From assembly GCA_964648275.1 (NCBI GenBank), contig CAZYOB010000009.1, forward strand, positions 1-38,442: DNA of 38,442 bases, read 5' to 3'. The number at the start of each line of letters is the position of its first letter. Position 1 is the first letter of the stretch. Source of the stretch: CAIQPO01 sp964648275. Its GTDB lineage: Bacteria > Patescibacteriota > Microgenomatia > UBA1400 > MFAQ01. The notes beneath the pieces are model-generated. The model saw only the letters and a program-made list of their open reading frames with translations, made no database searches and was not told the DNA's origin. The translations under genes and the position numbers were made by a program. Positions 38,411 to 38,442 of the stretch are shown here, one piece after another.

Positions 38411-38442
38411 CTCCCCCGCCAGGGCTCGAACCTGGGACATCC
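38411..38442 (-). tRNA. tRNA 3' part (T arm and acceptor), isotype not readable
   Basis: Minus strand shows a T arm CCAGG-TTCGAGC-CCTGG (38435-38419), then the 3' acceptor half CGGGGGA (38418-38412) and discriminator G (38411). No CCA is encoded. The anticodon lies beyond the right edge of the window, so the isotype is unknown. Confidence 0.85.

Noticed and set aside
1..38442. CRISPR array or cas genes
   Set aside because: No regular repeat-spacer series and no Cas-like proteins were found; the only close tandem repeat is the coding 126-bp unit in the kinase gene.
1..38442. Reassigned stop codon (UGA = Gly, as in some CPR lineages)
   Set aside because: Genes end normally at TGA (for example the ATGA overlaps at 1681 and 24068), and no conserved protein needs read-through of TGA. 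The stop in the 20082 gene is TAA.

Overview
The window looks like a piece of a reduced, Gram-positive-like bacterial genome of the Candidate Phyla Radiation (Patescibacteria), most plausibly Microgenomates-like. This is an inference from gene content and style, not from a marker gene. The reasons are compact genes with overlapping 3' ends, two sortases with surface substrates, undecaprenyl-diphosphatase and an L,D-transpeptidase, a single type IV pilin gene, many small membrane proteins, few biosynthetic genes, and a very frequent leaderless promoter-to-start arrangement. TGA is used as a stop, so the standard code 11 applies. Two runs of exactly 100 N (28362-28461 and 34531-34630) are scaffold gaps.

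Layout. 1-5500: 3' part of an RluA pseudouridine synthase, a DEDD-type exonuclease, a beta-CASP metallo-hydrolase coupled to an LPEAG-anchored surface protein, a zinc-ribbon membrane protein, a lipoprotein, and PrmC. 5500-14800: L,D-transpeptidase, Crp/Fnr regulator, patatin, an Nramp-like transporter lacking the metal motifs, a tandem dUTPase-fold protein, CTP synthase, UppP, a Kbl-type oxoamine synthase, a YtxH-like peptide and a VTT/DedA membrane protein. 14700-20100: dienelactone-hydrolase-like protein, YggT, SGNH hydrolase, a QueC-like PP-loop enzyme, an amphipathic repeat protein, a secreted protein, a MerR fragment and an MTH1-like NUDIX. 20080-25400: alpha/beta hydrolase (in-frame stop at codon 4) plus KAS III-like enzyme, Cys-rich pilin, the first surface-protein/sortase pair, and a DUF1801 protein. 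25500-31100: ECF sigma factor with a membrane partner and a secreted stress-type protein, a predicted small RNA, NUDIX and LapA-like proteins, a gene cut by a gap, PAS and histidine-kinase genes, and two small membrane proteins. 31200-38442: ice-binding-type (DUF3494) surface protein with the second sortase, a histidine kinase with a long 21-residue-repeat coiled coil broken by the second gap, a small Ada-like Cys protein, a C39-TPR protein, an acidic Ca-binding-like secreted protein, a nucleotidyltransferase-like protein, and a tRNA 3' end at the right edge.

Two modes of translation initiation are visible. Many housekeeping genes have a -10 hexamer ending 6-11 nt before the start codon, so the mRNA should be leaderless. 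A smaller set of envelope or secreted-protein genes has very strong Shine-Dalgarno (SD) sequences of the AAAGG(A/G)GGTGA type. The most novel-looking element is at 27261-27374. A consensus promoter is followed by three hairpins, each closed by a GCAA tetraloop, with an unpaired or partly paired CUCCUCCUU stretch complementary to SD sequences, and then a U-tract terminator. A small RNA that could act only on the SD-led class is an attractive but untested idea.
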